Shown here in pieces: positions 35,438 through 44,344 of a DNA stretch of 64,000 nt. This DNA is from Bacteroidetes bacterium GWF2_38_335 (GTDB lineage: Bacteria; Bacteroidota; Bacteroidia; Bacteroidales; GWF2-38-335): the NCBI GenBank assembly GCA_001769535.1, contig MEOH01000024.1, forward strand, positions 62,001 through 126,000, given 5' to 3'. Each line of letters begins with the position of its first letter. The first letter of the stretch is position 1. The notes under the pieces were generated by a model. It was not told where the DNA came from. It saw only the letters and a list, made by a program, of their open reading frames with translations, and did not search any database. Both the position numbers and the translations under genes were made by a program.

Positions 35438-36682
35438 TTATTGTTTTTTAAGCTCAGTGATTTTTTCTTTTAACTCAAGTGCTTTATCTTCATTTTCAAG
35501 GATCAGATAAACACGCATCATCATATCGAGCAATTCAATATTTTCGGGTTTTATTTTTCTCGCTTTTTCAAATCTGACAATTGCTTTATTAAAAAAATCC
35601 TTGTAAAATATTTCCAATTCTTCAGATTGTCTTTCGATGTAAACATTATAGGCATCAACAGCCGGATTGAAATATAGAACCCCAAGGTTGTAATTTAGAT
35701 TGTAAGCAATATTTTGGTCCGTAGGATATTGGTCGATAGCCTTAATGTAATTCGTTTCGGCTTTTTCCCTGAAAATTTTGTAATTGGCCTGATCTTTTTG
35801 ATTTTTATATTCAAAGGATATTTTATCATATGCTTCTGCAAGTGCTGATAAAAGGTTAACATTGTTTGGATCGCTGATCAGCGCTTTCTCGATATCATCG
35901 GTAAGAACATTGTTTTTTCCGGTTTGCTGGTAAACCTTAAGTTTCATAAGTTCTATATCATTGTCGGCAGGCCAAAGGATCTTTGCCTGTTCCACAACTT
36001 TGAGTGCCTCATCTTTGTTTCCTTCATTAAGCAGTATTTCGCAGTAATTTGAATAACCTTGCGGCATTCCTTTTTTGGAAAGATATATTTTTGAGTAATA
36101 ATACTTTGCTTTCTCAGTGTTTTTGATCATATCAGCAGAATAACCTGCATAATAGAAAATCACCAGTTCATCCACGCCATTTTTAAGCATGGCATCTTCA
36201 AGAATGGTTTTGTTATCGCCTAACAGTTTAAAAATCTCAAAATAGTTATCAAAATCCATCAGGGCATTTTTGTAACTTTCATCATCCTTGTACTGGATGC
36301 CGTGGTTATATCTGAGAACTCCGTTATTGTAAACAAGTACGGCAATATTAAGCAACACATTCATGGCGTCCTGATAATAGATTTTATCTTTATCCAGGGA
36401 TAAGCTTTTTGAAATGGCTTTCACAGATTCATCGGCCATCAGATCTGACTGCATGCTGTTCTGGTCCTTTTTTGCCAGCTCTTTGTATATTAAACCCTTA
36501 AAATACCAGGTTTTTGCTTCGTTGCTGGTTTCTGCATTGACACAAACCTCATCAATCAATTCCTTTGCTTTAACCAGATCGCCTTCCTTAAAATAATTAT
36601 AGGCGGTTGATCTTTTTGTATCCTGTGAAGAGATATTGAAACTTATGGTAATAAAAACCAAAAAGACAATAGTTTTTTTCAT
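35438..36682 (-). CDS. Secreted tetratricopeptide-repeat protein (paralog 2)
   Basis: A 414-residue protein with a signal peptide (MKKTIVFLVFITISFNISSQ) and repeated TPR helices, including YNYFKEGDLVKAKELIDE, EKAKYYYSKIYLSKKG and NKAIVRFEKARKIKPENIEL. It is the first gene of a unit with its paralog (4 nt gap) and the TraB/GumN lipoprotein. Such secreted TPR proteins in Bacteroidota often scaffold envelope complexes, but nothing here identifies the partner. Confidence 0.85.
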   Translation of the reverse strand: MKKTIVFLVFITISFNISSQDTKRSTAYNYFKEGDLVKAKELIDEVCVNAETSNEAKTWYFKGLIYKELAKKDQNSMQSDLMADESVKAISKSLSLDKDKIYYQDAMNVLLNIAVLVYNNGVLRYNHGIQYKDDESYKNALMDFDNYFEIFKLLGDNKTILEDAMLKNGVDELVIFYYAGYSADMIKNTEKAKYYYSKIYLSKKGMPQGYSNYCEILLNEGNKDEALKVVEQAKILWPADNDIELMKLKVYQQTGKNNVLTDDIEKALISDPNNVNLLSALAEAYDKISFEYKNQKDQANYKIFREKAETNYIKAIDQYPTDQNIAYNLNYNLGVLYFNPAVDAYNVYIERQSEELEIFYKDFFNKAIVRFEKARKIKPENIELLDMMMRVYLILENEDKALELKEKITELKKQ

Positions 36683-36707
36683 TTTCAGGTGTTTTTTTAT
36701 TAAAGAT

Positions 36708-36715
36708 CAAACTTA
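36708..36715 (-). promoter_or_regulatory. Promoter -7 box of the TPR-TPR-GumN unit
   Basis: TAAGTTTG on the minus strand fits TAnnTTTG and lies 25 nt before the ATG at 36682. No -33 box at the expected distance. Confidence 0.4.
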
Positions 36716-36778
36716 CAATTTTTTTTTAATTTCTGAATCAGGTTATCAAGTTCAGTTTTAAAATAAATTCATAAAGCT

Positions 36779-37717
36779 TTACAGTTTTTGTCTGTACAGA
36801 ATTATTGACCCCAAAAATGCAGGAATAGCCAGGTTAACAATCCAGAGTGAAACAGTCGCTGATATGATGCCGGTGGTGTTTTGAGAAAACATTTCAAGAA
36901 AAAACAAGGCAACTGATCCCCTTACTCCGATTTCGGCTATGGTAAAAGTTGGAACAGCAAGAATAACAAGATATCCGGCACCTATGCAAATTAAGGACTC
37001 ATAAATTCCGACACGAACATCAAAAAAGTACAGGAACAGAATATATTGGCTAACGAAAACAACATATCTTAAAACAGAATAGAACAATGTAACGACCAGG
37101 TCCTTTTTACTGTAGTCCTTCAGAATTACAAAATGTTTTCTGTATTTTTTTACAAAGGGAACATATCTGAACATCCACTCGAACCAGCTGATGTTAAAAT
37201 AAAGTAAGGCAGTTATTATCATCATAATGGATAAAAATATCCATGTCCAGATATTATTATATTGAATGAGCGAATCAGTTGCAGATTTGTTTTCAACAAG
37301 AAGGTAAAGTGAGATAATACCAAAAAAAACTGTTGTCAGTATTTGTGCGAAGCTTCCAACGATGGTGGCAAAAATGCCTTTAATTCTGTATTTGTCATCA
37401 AGTACAACTATTCTTCCAAAGTATTCTCCAATCCGGTTAGGCGTAAAAACAGCGGCGGTAAGTCCTGTAAACACTCCTTTTAAAGATGTCCACAAAGAAA
37501 TATTGCTGAATTTTCTGACAAGGTATTTCCATTTTACGGACTCAATGAGCCAGTTAACGGGCATAAGAATGATGATGAGCAAAGGAATTATTAATGAATC
37601 AAAATGGAGTTCGTTGAAATAATTGCGGTTATTGTAGAGGCGGATTGCAATATATGCATATGAGGCTGTTATTATTAACAACTTAAGTAATATCTTTGTG
37701 GTTTTATTCAGCTTCAT
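36779..37717 (-). CDS. LPG-synthase-type (UPF0104) integral membrane protein
   Basis: A 312-residue protein with about eight hydrophobic helices of the lysylphosphatidylglycerol-synthase transmembrane (UPF0104) family, without the C-terminal synthase domain. The family motif region FTPNRIGEYFGRIVVL (after helix 3) and TIAEIGVRGSVALFFLE (near the C-terminus) are clear. Relatives act as lipid flippases or in glycolipid handling; no substrate can be read here. It diverges from rsmA. Confidence 0.88.
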   Translation of the reverse strand: MKLNKTTKILLKLLIITASYAYIAIRLYNNRNYFNELHFDSLIIPLLIIILMPVNWLIESVKWKYLVRKFSNISLWTSLKGVFTGLTAAVFTPNRIGEYFGRIVVLDDKYRIKGIFATIVGSFAQILTTVFFGIISLYLLVENKSATDSLIQYNNIWTWIFLSIMMIITALLYFNISWFEWMFRYVPFVKKYRKHFVILKDYSKKDLVVTLFYSVLRYVVFVSQYILFLYFFDVRVGIYESLICIGAGYLVILAVPTFTIAEIGVRGSVALFFLEMFSQNTTGIISATVSLWIVNLAIPAFLGSIILYRQKL

Positions 37718-37722
37718 TGAAA

Positions 37723-37755
37723 CAAATATACCTGAAATAAAAAATGTTTGTGCAA
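37723..37755 (-). promoter_or_regulatory. Promoter of the UPF0104 membrane protein gene
   Basis: Minus-strand TTG (37753-37755), 22 bp spacing, then TATATTTG (37723-37730). The -7 box is only 6 nt before the ATG at 37717, which would give a nearly leaderless mRNA or point to a start further inside the gene. Confidence 0.4.
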
Positions 37756-37768
37756 TAATACAAATAAA

Positions 37769-38542
37769 ATGTTTATGCAGAAGGTAAGGGCAAAAAAGGA
37801 TTTAGGCCAGCATTTTCTTACAGACAGGAACATTGCCGCAAAGATTGTAAACTCACTTGATACAGGTGCATGCAGCAATGTGATTGAGGTTGGTCCGGGT
37901 ATGGGAATCCTTACCGGTTATCTGTTGAGTATAAATGGAATTACGCTCAGAATTGTTGAAATTGATTCCGAATCAGTTGAATATTTGCATAATGAATTTC
38001 CTGATACTAAGGAAATGGTTTGGCACGCAGACTTTTTAAAGGTTGATTTGAATGAAATTTTTAAGGATAAATTTTCTCTGATTGGAAATTTTCCTTATAA
38101 TATTTCAAGTCAGATTTTTTTTAAAGTCCTTGAAAACAGAAACGCTGTGGTTCAGGTTGTGGGAATGGTGCAGAAAGAGGTAGCCGAGCGGATCAGCGCC
38201 GGTCCGGGTTCAAAAACATACGGAATTTTAAGTGTTCTGCTGCAGACATTTTATAAAATTGAATATTTATTTACTGTGGGTGAAAAAGTATTTTCGCCTC
38301 CTCCAAAAGTTAAATCGGCAGTTATCAGGCTAAAGAGGAATCAGATTGGCGCCTTGCCTTGTGATGAAAAACTGTTTTTTGCCATTATCAAGGCATCCTT
38401 TAATCAACGCAGGAAAATGCTGAGAAATTCACTTTCTGCTTTTCCCGGGATTGAAAAAACCGGTGATTATCTGACCAAAAGACCCGAACAGCTTGGAGTT
38501 GATGATTTTATCAAAATTGCAGTTATAATTGAAAAGAATTGA
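37769..38542 (+). CDS. rsmA: 16S rRNA dimethyladenosine transferase RsmA (KsgA)
   Basis: Dimethylates A1518 and A1519 in the 3' end of 16S rRNA. Marks are the N-terminal KVRAKKDLGQHFLTD, the SAM loop VIEVGPGMGILTGYLL, the catalytic IGNFPYNISSQIFFK (motif NxPY) and VFSPPPKVKSAVIRL. I start at the ATG at 37769 (MFMQKV); ATGs at 37748 and 37775 are alternatives. mgtE follows with no promoter-sized gap, so the pair is probably co-transcribed. Confidence 0.95.
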   Translation: MFMQKVRAKKDLGQHFLTDRNIAAKIVNSLDTGACSNVIEVGPGMGILTGYLLSINGITLRIVEIDSESVEYLHNEFPDTKEMVWHADFLKVDLNEIFKDKFSLIGNFPYNISSQIFFKVLENRNAVVQVVGMVQKEVAERISAGPGSKTYGILSVLLQTFYKIEYLFTVGEKVFSPPPKVKSAVIRLKRNQIGALPCDEKLFFAIIKASFNQRRKMLRNSLSAFPGIEKTGDYLTKRPEQLGVDDFIKIAVIIEKN

Positions 38543-38550
38543 TAAATTTG
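38543..38550 (+). promoter_or_regulatory. Possible promoter -7 box of mgtE
   Basis: TAAATTTG fits TAnnTTTG, 15 nt before the mgtE ATG; TTG at 38517-38519 is a possible -33 box with 23-bp spacing. Both overlap the end of rsmA. Confidence 0.33.
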
Positions 38551-38565
38551 CAAAAAAACAGAAAA

Positions 38566-39921
38566 ATGCAATTTGAGCTCACAAAGGACTTTATCGACCG
38601 TTTAACTGATATTATTGATCGCCAGGATTCAAAGGCTGCAATTTCAATATTGGATGAATTGCATTCGGCTGATATTGCCGAGATTTATAATGAACTGAAT
38701 ATTGAGCAGGCAAAATTTCTGTTTTTATTGCTTGATAATGAAAAAGCTTCGGATGTGTTGGCCGAGATTGAGGAAGACGACAGGGAAGAGTTTTTGCATG
38801 CCTTGCCAAGTGAGGTAATAGCAAGTCATTTTTTGGAAGAGATGGATTCGGATGATGCTGCCGATGTTTTGGGAGATCTTCCTGAGGGAAAAAAGGAAGA
38901 AGTCCTTTCACACATCAAAGATGCTGAACAGGCCGGTGATATTGCTGATTTACTTTCCTATGATGAAGATACTGCCGGCGGTTTAATGGCAAAGGAACTT
39001 GTTTCAGTAAAAGAAGAATGGGATGTTTCACTTTGCATTGAAGAACTGAGAAAGCAGGCTGAAGATGTGGATGAGATTTACAATGTGTATGTGGTTGATG
39101 AACACGATCGGTTAAAGGGATTACTGCCGCTTAAAAAACTGATAATTTCAAAGCCCGATGTGAAAGTTTTTAGTATCAGTGAAGAGGTAATATCTGTTAC
39201 AACTGATATTGATTCTGAGGATGTGGCCAATATTATGAGAAAATATGATTTGGTGGTATTGCCCGTGGTTGATACAGATGGAAAACTGGTGGGGCGTATT
39301 ACTATTGATGATATTGTTGATGTTATTCAGGAGGAAGCCGAAAAGGATTATCAAATGGCATCCGGAATTGTTCAGGATGTTGAATATTCCGACAATATTG
39401 TAACTCAAATGAGAGGCAGACTTCCCTTGCTGCTCATAGGATTATTCGGTGGTGTGCTTGGTGCATTGGTGCTGGGATATTATGAAGGAGATCTGATCAA
39501 ATATGCCGGATTGGCTTTATTTATTCCGCTTATTATGGCTATGGCCGGGAATGTGGGAATTCAGGCTTCAGCTATTGTGGTTCAGGGAATCGCCAGTAAA
39601 TCTATGGGAATAGTCAGTGTGTTTTCTAAGCTTACCCGCGAGTTGTGGCTTGCATTTCTGATTGGTATTATATGTTCCGGACTTATTTTTGCCTACAATA
39701 TTATTTTTAGCGACAGTATTGCTTTATCACTGACGGTAAGCATTGCATTGTTTTCAGTAATTATTTTTACTACCTTGTTGGGAACAGTTATCCCATTGAT
39801 GCTTAATAAAATGAAAATTGATCCTGCTTTGGCAACCGGTCCGTTTATAACTACCCTGAACGATATTATCGGATTGTTGTTGTATCTTGTTTTAGGCAGG
39901 ATACTTTTACCGTTATTCTGA
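38566..39921 (+). CDS. mgtE: Magnesium transporter MgtE
   Basis: A 451-residue Mg2+ channel. The cytoplasmic N domain (about residues 15-130) has the acidic superhelical repeats (LFLLLDNEKASDVLAE, ADVLGDLPEGKKEEVL), two CBS domains follow (about 130-255), then five membrane helices with MAMAGNVGIQASAIVVQGIA and GPFITTLNDIIGLLLYL, which hold the pore and Mg2+ site. Mg2+ binding between the N and CBS domains closes the channel. I start at the ATG at 38566; the longer frame overlaps the end of rsmA. It is convergent with a HAD gene with no gap. Confidence 0.95.
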   Translation: MQFELTKDFIDRLTDIIDRQDSKAAISILDELHSADIAEIYNELNIEQAKFLFLLLDNEKASDVLAEIEEDDREEFLHALPSEVIASHFLEEMDSDDAADVLGDLPEGKKEEVLSHIKDAEQAGDIADLLSYDEDTAGGLMAKELVSVKEEWDVSLCIEELRKQAEDVDEIYNVYVVDEHDRLKGLLPLKKLIISKPDVKVFSISEEVISVTTDIDSEDVANIMRKYDLVVLPVVDTDGKLVGRITIDDIVDVIQEEAEKDYQMASGIVQDVEYSDNIVTQMRGRLPLLLIGLFGGVLGALVLGYYEGDLIKYAGLALFIPLIMAMAGNVGIQASAIVVQGIASKSMGIVSVFSKLTRELWLAFLIGIICSGLIFAYNIIFSDSIALSLTVSIALFSVIIFTTLLGTVIPLMLNKMKIDPALATGPFITTLNDIIGLLLYLVLGRILLPLF

Positions 39922-40614
39922 TTATAAAAAGTTTTTTAATTCAGACAGATCAGAAATTTCATAAGTAGGTTTTTCCGAGTGTTTTTTATTCTCAGTATTA
40001 AAGAGTACCTGATCAATTCCGTATTTTCTTGCCCCTAAAATATCAACTTCGGGATCATCGCCAATCATTAAACATTCTATTTTTTTAGCATTTACTGAAG
40101 AAACCGAATAATGAAAAATTTCAGGATTTGGCTTTTGTACGCCTACATCCTCCGAGGTAATCACCCGGGTAAAAAAACGTTCAAGGTTACTTTTTTTGAG
40201 TTTTGTAAACTGAACTTCCTTAAAACCGTTTGTAATAATATAAAGTTTATACTTTGGGTAAAGATATTCAAGGGTTTCAATGGTGTTGGGAAACAAATTG
40301 TTTTTATACGGACTTAAATTTACATAGTCGTCACCTATATTTTTTGCCAGATTGGCATCCGAAAATCCAAATTCCTCAAGGGTATCAGAAAACCTCTTAT
40401 ATCGGAGTATGTCTTTTTTAATTTTGCCGTGCCTGTATAATTCCCATAAAGCGTCATTATGCTTTTTATAAGTTGTATAAAAAATGTCGAAATCGGGAAA
40501 TATTTTATCCAGTTGGCGGTTTTTAAAAATATCCATAAAAAGCTCAAGGGCATTTTTCTCAAAATCCCATAAAGTGCGGTCCAGATCAAAAAACAGATGC
40601 TTGTATTTTTTCAT
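39922..40614 (-). CDS. YjjG-type HAD nucleotidase
   Basis: A protein of about 230 residues of the HAD superfamily (subfamily IA). The nucleophile loop FFDLDRTLWDFEKNA contains Asp-x-Asp, ITNGFKEVQFTKL gives motif II, and MIGDDPEVDILGARKYGI motif IV. The N-terminal DRTLWDFEKNA is typical of YjjG-family pyrimidine 5'-nucleotidases that clear noncanonical nucleotides. I start at the ATG at 40614, where the HAD sequence begins; 14 extra residues upstream look untranslated. Confidence 0.88.
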   Translation of the reverse strand: MKKYKHLFFDLDRTLWDFEKNALELFMDIFKNRQLDKIFPDFDIFYTTYKKHNDALWELYRHGKIKKDILRYKRFSDTLEEFGFSDANLAKNIGDDYVNLSPYKNNLFPNTIETLEYLYPKYKLYIITNGFKEVQFTKLKKSNLERFFTRVITSEDVGVQKPNPEIFHYSVSSVNAKKIECLMIGDDPEVDILGARKYGIDQVLFNTENKKHSEKPTYEISDLSELKNFL

Positions 40615-40701
40615 TTTGCCAATGTAAAAGTGCGGCAAATATAATATAAAAACCACCGTTGGATTTTATTCAGCGGTGATTGTTCAGCATGCTAAAATGA
40701 A

Positions 40702-41415
40702 TTATTTATTAGTCCAGGTAGTTACAGCGCCATTAAGGATGGTAACTTCTTTATCGGAATATGTCCAGATTTGTTTCGTCCCTGCATCAGTCTTTGCTTC
40801 AGTAGTTTTTACCGGTTTGCCCAGACTTTCCATTAGCATTCCGGGACTCATTCCTTTCCAGACTTCACCGTTAAGAATTTTCATGGCTGTTTCGTGACCA
40901 TAAACATCTTTAAGTCTTTTATACTTTGGGTCTGAAGAGGCTGATGAAGAAGTTGTAGTGGTTTTAGTATCTGCTTTCTGCATCATTTTATCAATTTCGG
41001 CGTTTTGTTCCATGCTTGAGTAGCTCAAATAACCGGATTGACCATTGTAGATGACTTTAAAGTACAGATTGCTGAATTCATTCTGCACATATACTGTGCT
41101 TCCGGCCGGAATTTTTGAAATTTCCGATCCCATGGGCTTGTCTCTGAGCGTTCCGCCTGATGAAATAACCTTTGCTTTTATTCCGGACGTACCTGAAGAT
41201 GCTGTTCCACCAGCCAATTTAGTCTTTTTTTCCTGCCATATTTTAATCAGGTTGTCGGTGCGTTCTTCTTTTTTATCAAGGATTTTTTTCTCATTCAGTA
41301 TTTCCTGCTTAACTTTTTGGAGGCTGTCAATTTTGAAATCAACTTCAGCAAGTGTCTGTGCCTGAAGTATTCCGAAAATAAAGCAAGTTGCGATTGTTAA
41401 AACAAGTACTTTCAT
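40702..41415 (-). CDS. Secreted SH3-domain protein with a BamE/SmpA-like C-terminus
   Basis: A 237-residue protein with a signal peptide, a coiled-coil stretch (about 24-68) and a bacterial SH3 domain (about 80-135: VISSGGTLRDKPMGSEIS, AGSTVYVQNEFSNLYFKV). After a Ser/Thr-rich linker there is a C-terminal block GMSPGMLMESLGKPVKTTE with VTILNGAVTTW, similar to the SmpA/OmlA-like proteins that sense or bind outer-membrane partners. Its role is probably in the periplasm. The surroundings do not suggest a specific pathway. Confidence 0.8.
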   Translation of the reverse strand: MKVLVLTIATCFIFGILQAQTLAEVDFKIDSLQKVKQEILNEKKILDKKEERTDNLIKIWQEKKTKLAGGTASSGTSGIKAKVISSGGTLRDKPMGSEISKIPAGSTVYVQNEFSNLYFKVIYNGQSGYLSYSSMEQNAEIDKMMQKADTKTTTTSSSASSDPKYKRLKDVYGHETAMKILNGEVWKGMSPGMLMESLGKPVKTTEAKTDAGTKQIWTYSDKEVTILNGAVTTWTNK

Positions 41416-41589
41416 TGGTCTGTTTTTTATTGTATTACTATCGTTTGATGTCAGATGCTGGGATTCAAATCATTCTGAATATTAAATTTAATAAATCTGG
41501 GCAATATCTTAAGTCAAAATTTATTCGAAATTATAAAATCCTATTGAAAAATAAAAATTCGGACAATTATTACAAATATATTTTTTTTT

Positions 41590-42498
41590 CTAAGGACAAT
41601 GTTTTCTCATGTCCTCAGCTGCTTCCGGCACCCCAAGTTCAATGGCTTTTAAAAAATCAGCGCAGCCTGTTTTTCCGTTTTTCACCTTCATTAGCCCCCT
41701 CCGGTAAAAAGCCTGGCCATCTTTTGGATTTAATTTCAGAGCTTTCGAATAGTCTTTTAAAGCTTCTTTGTAAAGTTCGGCTTTTTCCTTTGCAAACCCC
41801 CGGCTGTAGTAATAATCACTTATTTTTTTATCGATTTTTATTGCTTTGTTATAGTCGAGTATGGCATCCTGGAATTTTCCCATATTGCCTTTGATTGAAC
41901 CTCTGGAATAATATAAGTCTGATCTTTTCGGCTTTAACCTTACTGCATTATTGATATCCTTTATGGCTCTGTCAAACTCTTCAGCATAAAAATAAATTCC
42001 GGCCCGGTTAAGATACGCCTCAGCATGGGTTGAGTCAACTTTCAATGCTTCATTTAAGTCCTGCAAACCAAGTGATGCATTATTGTTTGCCAGATGCACC
42101 AAAGCTCTTGATGAATATGCGTTTGCAAGTTTCTCATTTAAGCTGATTGCTTTATCAAAGTCCTCTTTGGCTTTTGTAAGATTCTGCAGCTGATAATAAT
42201 ACACACCCCGGTTCAGATAGCAAACCGCATTTTTCGGGTTTAATTCAATGGCCCTGCTAACACATTCCACAGCATCGTAATAGGATCCGGTAAGTCCGAG
42301 TACAGTAGCTTTCATCTGATGATAAGATGAAGAATCATTTTCAAGCAAAACAGCTTTTTCAATAAATGTGATTGCTTTTTTGTAATTTTGCTTTTCGAGA
42401 TATTTCTCGGATTTAAGATAAAAATTATGGGCTTTGTTGTCCTGGCCTGCAACACAGAAATAAAATAAAAGAAAAACAAACGGGATAAAAAGTTTCAT
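41590..42498 (-). CDS. Secreted tetratricopeptide-repeat protein
   Basis: A 302-residue protein with a short signal peptide and seven to eight regular TPR units of 34 residues, for example AIELNPKNAVCYLNRGVYYY, AISLNEKLANAYSSRALVH and ALKLNPKDGQAFYRRGLMK. The repeats are canonical, unlike those in the 34-36.7 kb paralogs, so it is not a recent copy of them. It ends with a Cys-containing cap (TGCADFLKAIELGVPEAAEDM). The partner is unknown. Confidence 0.88.
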   Translation of the reverse strand: MKLFIPFVFLLFYFCVAGQDNKAHNFYLKSEKYLEKQNYKKAITFIEKAVLLENDSSSYHQMKATVLGLTGSYYDAVECVSRAIELNPKNAVCYLNRGVYYYQLQNLTKAKEDFDKAISLNEKLANAYSSRALVHLANNNASLGLQDLNEALKVDSTHAEAYLNRAGIYFYAEEFDRAIKDINNAVRLKPKRSDLYYSRGSIKGNMGKFQDAILDYNKAIKIDKKISDYYYSRGFAKEKAELYKEALKDYSKALKLNPKDGQAFYRRGLMKVKNGKTGCADFLKAIELGVPEAAEDMRKHCP

Positions 42499-42541
42499 AA
42501 AAATATTTTTTTAACTAATTTAGTACATATTTCGTTAGAAA

Positions 42542-43129
42542 ATGGAATTAAATATTGATTTTTTCAAAATAGACCAAAAGCGCAAACCTGCAAAAGGCAA
42601 AATTCTGATTTCAGAACCATACCTTGGTGACCAGTTTTTTGAGCGTTCGGTAATTTATTTGGTAGAGCACAATGAAAAAGGTTCGGTGGGTTATGTGCTG
42701 AATAAACCAACAAAACTTATTGTTGATGAAGTAATTGATGACTTCCCTTCGTTCAGGAGTCAGCTTTCATTGGGCGGACCGGTATCACCCAATACCCTAC
42801 ATTATATTCACACTTTGGGCAGTTTACTTCCCGAATGTGAAGAAATTCAGAAAGGATTATACTGGGGAGGAAATTTTGAAGAGCTCAAATTCCTCATCAA
42901 ACGCAAAGCCGTTAATATAGACCAAATCAGATTTTTCATCGGCTACTCGGGTTGGTCGGTCGGACAGCTTGAAAGAGAGTTGACCGAGAATTCATGGCTG
43001 GTAGGGGAATTGGAAAACAGCATGATTTTAAAAAACTTTGATGAAGAGCTTTGGAAAAAAACACTTCAGAACTTTGACCACAAATACAAGCTTTGGGCTA
43101 ATTTTCCTGAAAACCCGGGGATGAATTAA
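42542..43129 (+). CDS. YqgE/AlgH family protein (UPF0301)
   Basis: A 195-residue cytoplasmic protein of the UPF0301 family. Marks are KGKILISEPYLGDQFFERSV, YLVEHNEKGSVGYVLNKPT, LSLGGPVSPNTLHYIHT and FFIGYSGWSVGQLERELTEN. Its biochemical function is not established; AlgH was linked to alginate regulation in Pseudomonas. It stands alone, followed by the palindrome island. Confidence 0.92.
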   Translation: MELNIDFFKIDQKRKPAKGKILISEPYLGDQFFERSVIYLVEHNEKGSVGYVLNKPTKLIVDEVIDDFPSFRSQLSLGGPVSPNTLHYIHTLGSLLPECEEIQKGLYWGGNFEELKFLIKRKAVNIDQIRFFIGYSGWSVGQLERELTENSWLVGELENSMILKNFDEELWKKTLQNFDHKYKLWANFPENPGMN

Positions 43130-43481
43130 GAGCTTGGCAAAAGTTGGAATGAAAAAGCTATTTATATATTGACCGTAGGTTTCAACCTACGGGTATGATT
43201 AGGCAACCATTTCATGGTTGTGGAAAACTCCCCACCCCACCATGCTCTTTCTATAAACATATAACTCCTCCGGAGTTTTGTCTCCACTAACTTCGAAGAA
43301 GTTCCCCAACCATTACCATAGGTTTCAACCTATGGCAGACAACCCGGGTGACACCTTCCGGAGGATGTCCAGCGGCTTAATTAACGGAATTGTCTATTTG
43401 ATTAGAACCATTACCGCAGGTTTCAACCTGCGGCATTTACCAAAGAAAACCGCCACCCGGCCGGTTCCCTAACCCATAAAC
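43130..43481. repeat. Chain of short palindromes with co-varying arms
   Basis: About 350 gene-free nt with six perfect palindromes: three 20-mers built on AGGTTTCAACCT (43173-43192 CCGT..ACGG; 43316-43335 CCAT..ATGG; 43414-43433 CCGC..GCGG), CAACCAT-TTC-ATGGTTG (43204-43220), AACTCC-TCC-GGAGTT (43263-43277) and AACTTC-GAA-GAAGTT (43289-43303). A seventh, imperfect one lies near 43354. The arms differ between copies but always remain complementary. The spacing is irregular, so it is not a CRISPR array. A short frame here has no protein-like features. Confidence 0.85.
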
Positions 43482-44339
43482 CTATAAACCAATAAACCTC
43501 CCATTCAAAAGCTCCACCAGCTTCTTCGAAACAAAATTGAAATACCGCTTCTGTCTGAACCCCCCAACCCAGCGAATTCCATTGATGACATTGGTTAGAA
43601 AAATCTCATCGGCATAGGCCAGGTCATCCGGAACAAAAGTATAACGGTCGCTGACAACAAAGTTATTCTCGCCCGCCAGTTCAATAATTTTGCTCCGCAT
43701 AATTCCCGGAAGACATCCTTCTGATAGGGGCGGAGTAAATATCTCATTATCTCGTACAATGAAAATATTTGAACTCACAGTTTCTGAAATCCTGTTTTCA
43801 GAATTCATAATAATACACTCATCAAAAAAGTTGGATTTTTTATATATGCCCGCAAGAACAAAAATAAGTGAATTTGCAGATTTAATACCGCAAAATTCAT
43901 TCACCTCCTTTTTATGCTCCAGGTACAATCCCAGCTTTAAGCCCTTTTCGTTTAACTGATATTTATAATCCAAAAGAGGAGCGGACTCAATCAAAAAACT
44001 AAATTCATTGGTCTCGGGCGCAAATAATCCCCCATCTTTCCTGAACACAGTTAGCCTGATTTTTGCCCCTTTCAGAAATTTGTTCCTGTTTAGAAGCTTT
44101 GATATAAGCCGTTCGGTGTATTCTTGCGTGAAATCTGCCGGAATATTCATTTTTAAAAGCTTCATCCCCGCAGTGAGTCTGGAAAAATGTTCAGAGAAAA
44201 ACTGAATTCTGGTTCCGTTCACATGCATCGTTTCAAACAATCCGTCACCATACCTGAAACCGCGGTTTGCTGCTCCGAAGAGTTTTTCATCTTCAGGGTA
44301 AAAATTTCCATCCAGGCAAACTGAAATATTCCGGTCCAT
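43482..44339 (-). CDS. Class IV aminotransferase (PabC / branched-chain type)
   Basis: A 285-residue PLP enzyme of fold-type IV, like aminodeoxychorismate lyase and branched-chain aminotransferases. The N-terminal RGFRYGDGLFETMHV block, the PLP lysine in FCGIKSANSLIFVLAG, and the SENRISETVSSNIFIV and CLPGIMRSKIIELA segments are all present. Substrate specificity cannot be fixed; aminodeoxychorismate lyase in folate synthesis is the likelier reading given the length and GLFETM start. It is the last gene of the seven-gene operon from 48331. Confidence 0.85.
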   Translation of the reverse strand: MDRNISVCLDGNFYPEDEKLFGAANRGFRYGDGLFETMHVNGTRIQFFSEHFSRLTAGMKLLKMNIPADFTQEYTERLISKLLNRNKFLKGAKIRLTVFRKDGGLFAPETNEFSFLIESAPLLDYKYQLNEKGLKLGLYLEHKKEVNEFCGIKSANSLIFVLAGIYKKSNFFDECIIMNSENRISETVSSNIFIVRDNEIFTPPLSEGCLPGIMRSKIIELAGENNFVVSDRYTFVPDDLAYADEIFLTNVINGIRWVGGFRQKRYFNFVSKKLVELLNGRFIGL

Positions 44340-44344
44340 TTTCT

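Noticed and set aside
38612-38911. A 99-codon frame antisense to mgtE
   Set aside because: It mirrors the acidic N-terminal domain of MgtE; the mgtE protein is clearly coding.
43173-43433. CRISPR array
   Set aside because: The repeats are different palindromes with irregular spacing (143 and 98 nt start to start for the 20-mers), there are no equal spacers, and no cas genes are near.
43278-43472. A 64-codon frame in the palindrome island
   Set aside because: It translates palindromes, has no ribosome-binding site and no protein-like composition.
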